NCBI GenBank assembly: GCA_052139695.1
Contig: JBKQWF010000243.1
Coordinates: forward strand, 5,500 to 69,499
Reading direction: 5' to 3'
Origin: PLGF01 sp052139695
GTDB taxonomy: Bacteria; Verrucomicrobiota; Verrucomicrobiia; Limisphaerales; Palsa-1400
Length of the DNA stretch: 64,000 bases
Shown: positions 60,462-64,000 of the stretch, one piece after another
How the letters are laid out: the number at the start of each line of letters is the position of its first letter
Numbering within the stretch: position 1 is the stretch's first letter
The notes under the pieces: model-generated
Database searches by the model: none
Told to the model about the DNA's origin: nothing
Seen by the model: only the letters and a program-made list of their open reading frames with translations
Made by a program: the position numbers and the translations under genes

Positions 60462-61778
60462 TCAGATCACTTTGGTCACTCCCGGGACCGCCACCGGATA
60501 ACGCCCGTTGGCGTCCGGCTTGTGCGGCGGATCGGCGTCCCAGCCTAGCACCTTGGGCATGGAATCCAGCGGGGATTTAATCGCGTCGTCCCAGGAGATT
60601 TCCTTGCCGGAATAGGTCGCCAAGCGGCCCAGGATCGCCGTCATGGTGCTATAGGCGCCATATTCAGCGGTTTCGTTGTAAGGCGTGTCGTTGCGGATGG
60701 CGGCAAAAAGGTCATCGTGCTCCTGCTGATAAGGGTCCTTGCCGCCGCCGGAGAAATGCCAGGGCGTGGGGCCGGAGATTCTGTAGCCGCTGACGTCGCA
60801 ACGTCCGTTGGTGCCTTGGACGTGTTCGGAAACATTGGACCAGCAACCGGGGATGTGCCGGCACTCGCTGCTGCACCGGCTGCCATCGGCGTATTCAAAC
60901 TCGACCGCGTGATGGTCAAAAATCTCGCCGTTATCGATTCCTTTGCGGATCTCGCGGCCGCCCATGCCCCAGGCGCGAACCGGGTGGCCTTTCTTGACCC
61001 AGTTAATGACATCGAGATTGTGAATGTGCTGTTCGTTAATGTGATCGCCGCAGAGCCAGACAAAGTAATACCAATTGCGCATCTGATATTCCATCTCGGT
61101 CAAAGGATGACCGGCCTGCTCTTCCAGTTCCTTGCGCGCATGCACCCAAACGCCGGCGTCATTCCAGTAGCAGCGCATGGCCACGATGTCGCCGATGGCT
61201 CCGTCGTGCAACCGCTGCAAGGTTTCGATGTAGCCCTTTTGGTGGTGGCGTTGCAGGCCGACCGCGACCTTGAGATTCTTCTTCTTGGCCTCTTCGCAGG
61301 CGGCCAGAACTTTGCGCACGCCTGTGCCATCGACGGCCACCGGCTTCTCCATGAAAATATGTTTGCCCTGGCGAACCGCTTCCTCGAAATGCGGCGGGCG
61401 AAAGCCCGGCGGCGTCGCCAGAATGACAACGTCGGCCAGGGCGATGGCCTTTTGGTAAGCATCGAATCCGACGAACTTGTTTTCTTCAGGCACATCGACG
61501 CGGTCGGCGTGTCTTTCTTTCAGGTTGTTGTAGCTGCTTTCGAGGCGGTCTTTGAAGACGTCGCCCATGGCGACCAATTTGAGCGGGCCCGCAGTGCTCA
61601 GGGCCTGGTCGGCCGCGCCGGAGCCGCGTCCGCCGCAGCCAATGAGCGCGACTTTGAGCGTGTCATTATTGGCGGCGAAGACGCCTGGAGCCAGCGCCGC
61701 GGCCGCGGCCAAGGTCGAGGTCGTTTTGAGAAAATCGCGACGGTTCAATTCGGGAAGGGCGAGTTTGCGAGTGTTCAT
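60462..61778 (-). CDS. Gfo/Idh/MocA family oxidoreductase, Tat-exported
   Basis: A 438-residue NAD(P)-dependent oxidoreductase with a Tat signal (LNRRDFLKTTSTLAAAAALAPGVFA is split as signal and cleavage region). The Rossmann motif is VALIGCGGRGSGAA (about 44-57), the EKP motif is MEKPVAVDG (about 140), and GDHINEQHIHNLDVINW supplies the catalytic His region (GDH-x8-HxxD). Such exported members act on sugars or sugar derivatives in the periplasm, probably with a tightly bound cofactor. ATG at 61778 is chosen because the Tat motif then sits at the usual distance. Confidence 0.92.
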   Translation of the reverse strand: MNTRKLALPELNRRDFLKTTSTLAAAAALAPGVFAANNDTLKVALIGCGGRGSGAADQALSTAGPLKLVAMGDVFKDRLESSYNNLKERHADRVDVPEENKFVGFDAYQKAIALADVVILATPPGFRPPHFEEAVRQGKHIFMEKPVAVDGTGVRKVLAACEEAKKKNLKVAVGLQRHHQKGYIETLQRLHDGAIGDIVAMRCYWNDAGVWVHARKELEEQAGHPLTEMEYQMRNWYYFVWLCGDHINEQHIHNLDVINWVKKGHPVRAWGMGGREIRKGIDNGEIFDHHAVEFEYADGSRCSSECRHIPGCWSNVSEHVQGTNGRCDVSGYRISGPTPWHFSGGGKDPYQQEHDDLFAAIRNDTPYNETAEYGAYSTMTAILGRLATYSGKEISWDDAIKSPLDSMPKVLGWDADPPHKPDANGRYPVAVPGVTKVI

Positions 61779-61826
61779 AGCGTTGAGATTATCGACTGCG
61801 GAACTGTTGTCACTATTCAAATTGGC

Positions 61827-63542
61827 TTAGTCCTTTTCCACTCCGCTGTGCCAATACTTATACATCTCCTCGGCGCTGGGGACCTTTAGCGGCCGAATAA
61901 TGCGGAACCCAACAAATTGGGCATCGGTCAAGTACCAGATGCTCTTGGGCAATTGCGGGTCCTGCATCTTCCAGTCGAGCGAGGAGCCCCGACGGCAGGC
62001 GCTACGCAATTTGTCGGCATCGTCCTGCCAGGAACCGCCGCGGACGGCGTGCGGATAAGGCTTGGTCGCTTTGTTCCAGGGTTCGGTTACGATCTCTTTG
62101 AATTGCTTATAGTAGTTGGGATCGTATTGATCCAGGGTCCATTGGTCCACGTTGCCGATCATGTCAAAAAGGCCCCACGGATTGGGCTTTTTCTTGCCGA
62201 CTTTCTGATATTTGAAATCGCTGTTCTCGGCGTACCAGGCGTAATCCGCCAGCTTGCCGGGATCGTCGCCGAAGAAGTAAGCGGTTGTCGTGCCCGCGCG
62301 GCAGGCGTACTCCCATTCTGCTTCGGTCGGGAGCCGGTAAAAATGGCCGGTCTTGGCGCTGAGCCATTGGCAATAGGTATTGCAAGCGTGCTGCGTCATG
62401 CTGATGGCGGGATAACCATCCTTGCCCATGCCGAAACTCATTTCCACGTACGGCTTGCTTGGACGCGTGACGGCGTCGGCATAGATGCTGGTGTAGTTGG
62501 TCGTGCCTTCGGTCGGTTGGGCAGGTTTGCCTTCCTCCGGATACATGAACAATTCATATTCGTTCCAGGTAACCGTGCATTCCTCCATCCAGAACGGCTC
62601 GATTTTCACTTCGTGCGTGGGCCCCTCATCTTCATTGCGATGCGCCTCGGTGGGCGGGCTGCCCATGAGGAATTGGCCGCTGGGAATCGGGATCATGGCA
62701 TAGGTGACGGCAGTGCCGGGAATGGTATTGGTGTAGGCCTTCATGTCCGGCTCGGCTTTCTCCTTGGTCGTGGCGATGATCTGTCGATAAATCTGCTCGA
62801 CCAGTTGCAAGTCCTTGGCCTGGGCCCCGCCTTTGGCCGGGCCGAGCTTGACTCCCGCCGGCCAAGTGGCGCCTTGATCAACCCATTGGCTTAACGTCTG
62901 TTTAGACGCGGCGGAGAGGGGGCCGCCTTGGACGAGAACGGGCACCACGTCTTTAACAAAATCCACCTGCCCGGCGGCGGCGGCGTTTCCTTCCACCTTC
63001 GGCGCGGGAAAGGTGATGCCCGCGGGCCAACCGGCCCCCTGGGCCAGCCAGAGGCGCAGAGTGTCCTTGGCTTTGTCCGCAATCGGCGCGCCTCTCTCGA
63101 AGATCGGCTCCACGTCGCGCACAAAATCGGTCTTCATCACGTTAGTCAGGGTCACGCCGTCCGGCCACGACGCGCCTTCCGTGATCCATTGGCGGATTTT
63201 TTCCGATTCTTCCTTGGCCAGCGGCGGCTTGAGTTTGGTGGGCGGCATGTGGCTCTCGTCCCCGGGCGGAAGCACAGTCAAGTAATAAACTTCGCTTTCG
63301 TCGGGTTTGCCGGGAAGGATGCGCTGGTCCTTTTTGTGCGGCTTAAAGGCCTCTTCCTTCGTATCCAGACGGAATTTGCCGTTTTCTTCGGCGTGTTGGG
63401 GGTTGTGACATGACAGGCAGTTCATCTCCAAAATGGGTTTGACTTCTGTCGCAAAATCGACCGGGTTGGCCGTGACGCTCGCCGCGGCCAGAGCCGTCGC
63501 CGAGGAGAGGGCTGTTGCCGCGCACCGTTGTAAAAATCTCAT
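61827..63542 (-). CDS. Formylglycine-generating-enzyme-like protein fused to cytochrome-type domains
   Basis: A 571-residue exported protein from the ATG at 63542 (signal peptide about 1-24). Domain 1 (about 26-125) is a planctomycete-type cytochrome segment, with the heme motif CLSCH and the closing motif IRQWITEGASWPDGV. Two further copies of this closing region follow, DFVRDVEPIF...LWLAQGAGWPAGI and DFVKDVVPVL...QWVDQGATWPAGV, but both lack any CxxCH. The rest is a SUMF1/FGE-type domain: YAMIPIPSGQFLMGSPP, YRLPTEAEWEYACRAGT, GLFDMIGNVDQWT and AVRGGSWQDDADKLRSACR. It heads the four-gene minus-strand cluster. Confidence 0.88.
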   Translation of the reverse strand: MRFLQRCAATALSSATALAAASVTANPVDFATEVKPILEMNCLSCHNPQHAEENGKFRLDTKEEAFKPHKKDQRILPGKPDESEVYYLTVLPPGDESHMPPTKLKPPLAKEESEKIRQWITEGASWPDGVTLTNVMKTDFVRDVEPIFERGAPIADKAKDTLRLWLAQGAGWPAGITFPAPKVEGNAAAAGQVDFVKDVVPVLVQGGPLSAASKQTLSQWVDQGATWPAGVKLGPAKGGAQAKDLQLVEQIYRQIIATTKEKAEPDMKAYTNTIPGTAVTYAMIPIPSGQFLMGSPPTEAHRNEDEGPTHEVKIEPFWMEECTVTWNEYELFMYPEEGKPAQPTEGTTNYTSIYADAVTRPSKPYVEMSFGMGKDGYPAISMTQHACNTYCQWLSAKTGHFYRLPTEAEWEYACRAGTTTAYFFGDDPGKLADYAWYAENSDFKYQKVGKKKPNPWGLFDMIGNVDQWTLDQYDPNYYKQFKEIVTEPWNKATKPYPHAVRGGSWQDDADKLRSACRRGSSLDWKMQDPQLPKSIWYLTDAQFVGFRIIRPLKVPSAEEMYKYWHSGVEKD

Positions 63543-63555
63543 GTTTAGCGCGGAG

Positions 63556-63584
63556 ATAATTATCGGGCTTAATGGGAATGTCAA
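63556..63584 (-). promoter_or_regulatory. Candidate promoter of the FGE/oxidoreductase cluster
   Basis: On the minus strand a perfect TTGACA (63584-63579) is followed after 17 bases by AATTAT (63561-63556), a 4/6 match to the -10 box. It ends 14 bases before the ATG at 63542, so the leader would be very short. Confidence 0.4.
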
Positions 63585-63803
63585 CAGCGACGCCATTCCC
63601 GAAATCCTCGCCCTAACGCGACGAATTTCATGGCTTGGGAGCGCGACCCCCCGGTAAGCGTCCCCAGGCTCACGGGTGCGTGGGAGAATTCTTGCACCCG
63701 AAAAGAGAGAGCGAGGGCATCGCGGCGGGGCGCGGCGCCCCCTCGGTGCCCCCCCAGGGCCCCCGGGGGGGGGTATCAGCGGCTCAATTTGGTTCAATTT
63801 AGT
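63585..63803. other. Gene-free stretch with GC homopolymers
   Basis: This stretch holds no convincing gene. It contains a 7-bp inverted repeat CGGGTGC/GCACCCG (63673-63679 and 63694-63700) around GAATTC-centred sequence, and long C and G runs at about 63750-63774 (up to nine G in a row). Confidence 0.4.
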
Positions 63804-63813
63804 TCAATTAGGT
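63784..63813. repeat. Three tandem 10-bp units
   Basis: TCAATTTGGT, TCAATTTAGT and TCAATTAGGT lie head to tail. The third unit contains the stop codon of the minus-strand gene at the right edge. Confidence 0.6.
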
Positions 63814-64000
63814 TCGGGTTTCGGTGGAAGCAGGCTTTCCGCGGCGCCGGGGCCGTAATCCTGACCGATGGCCAGGATTTGACGGATGCGGTCCTGTTTC
63901 TCTTGGCCTGGACTTCCGGGAGATGGTTGAGCCAGGAGAGGCGGTCCTGGGCCAGCTCGCCGTTTTGGAGGCGCAGGTTGAGTTGCTGACGGATGGCCAG
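63804..64000 (-). pseudogene. C-terminal part of a hypothetical gene, frameshifted, cut by window edge
   Basis: On the minus strand the end of the window reads LAIRQQLNLRLQNGELAQDR then LSWLNHLP in one frame, and from about 63915 a different frame reads GQEKQDRIRQILAIGQDYGP then GAAESLLPPKPEPN with a stop at 63804-63806. Both segments look like one helical protein rich in Gln and Leu, so a frameshift lies near 63910-63930. The N-terminal part is outside the window. No family is recognised. Confidence 0.5.

Overview
The window is GC-rich and looks like a chromosome segment of a soil or freshwater Verrucomicrobiota bacterium, probably of the Pedosphaera/Limisphaerales type. This placement is inferred from gene families, since no rRNA or marker tree is available. 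The signs are a DUF1549/DUF1553 cytochrome paired with a DUF1501 Tat protein, Tat-secreted Gfo/Idh oxidoreductases, a formylglycine-enzyme-like protein fused to a planctomycete-type cytochrome domain, very large secreted NHL-repeat proteins, and several prepilin genes. Core genes (rnhB, yraN, der, thiD) are interspersed with accessory material. No rRNA, tRNA or CRISPR array was recognised.

Layout. 1-920: 3' end of a group II intron, with a frameshifted reverse transcriptase and domains V/VI. 957-5030: DUF1501 and DUF1549/1553 pair on the minus strand. 5295-8167: chemoreceptor and CheW, both carrying a CZB zinc-binding domain. 8381-9757: formaldehyde-activating-family remnant, then a UPF0175/DUF3368 toxin-antitoxin pair. 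9903-13089: a reduced ebo metabolite-traffic cluster (TatD-like EboB, EboE, EboC). 13237-18634: YfhO-like membrane protein, cyclic-nucleotide-binding protein, yraN and rnhB. 18810-20705: secreted metallophosphoesterase. 20921-24756: four overlapping genes, three prepilin-like and one membrane protein with a C-terminal DUF4357 domain. 25010-29861: compact acyl-chemistry cassette (ACP, SDR, KAS III, hexapeptide acyltransferase, deacetylase-like protein), flanked by a 23-bp imperfect direct repeat. 29945-33274: sialidase and two pRiA4b ORF-3-like proteins. 33351-35152: toxin-antitoxin genes and remnants. 35407-38740: MarR regulator plus a one-polypeptide TOTE-type primase-helicase-nuclease, divergent from a ClC channel with a palindromic promoter/operator between them. 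40820-45111: der, thiD, a hypothetical gene and an NtrC-type regulator. 45272-56006: PilN/O/P-like proteins and a secretin, followed on the same strand by two giant paralogous secreted proteins with cohesin-like and dockerin-like stretches. 56337-64000: DUF6580, a glycosyltransferase, then a four-gene minus-strand oxidoreductase and Tat cluster, and a frameshifted gene running off the right edge.

How the genes may work together. The strongest candidates for systems worth study are the TOTE-type protein under a MarR regulator, the paired CZB receptor/CheW module, the ebo cluster lacking recognisable eboA, eboD and eboF, the repeat-flanked acyl cassette, and the secretin operon linked to two giant extracellular proteins. 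Function is assigned only where motifs are visible. Start codons were re-chosen where an ATG with a plausible ribosome binding site lies inside the longest open frame.
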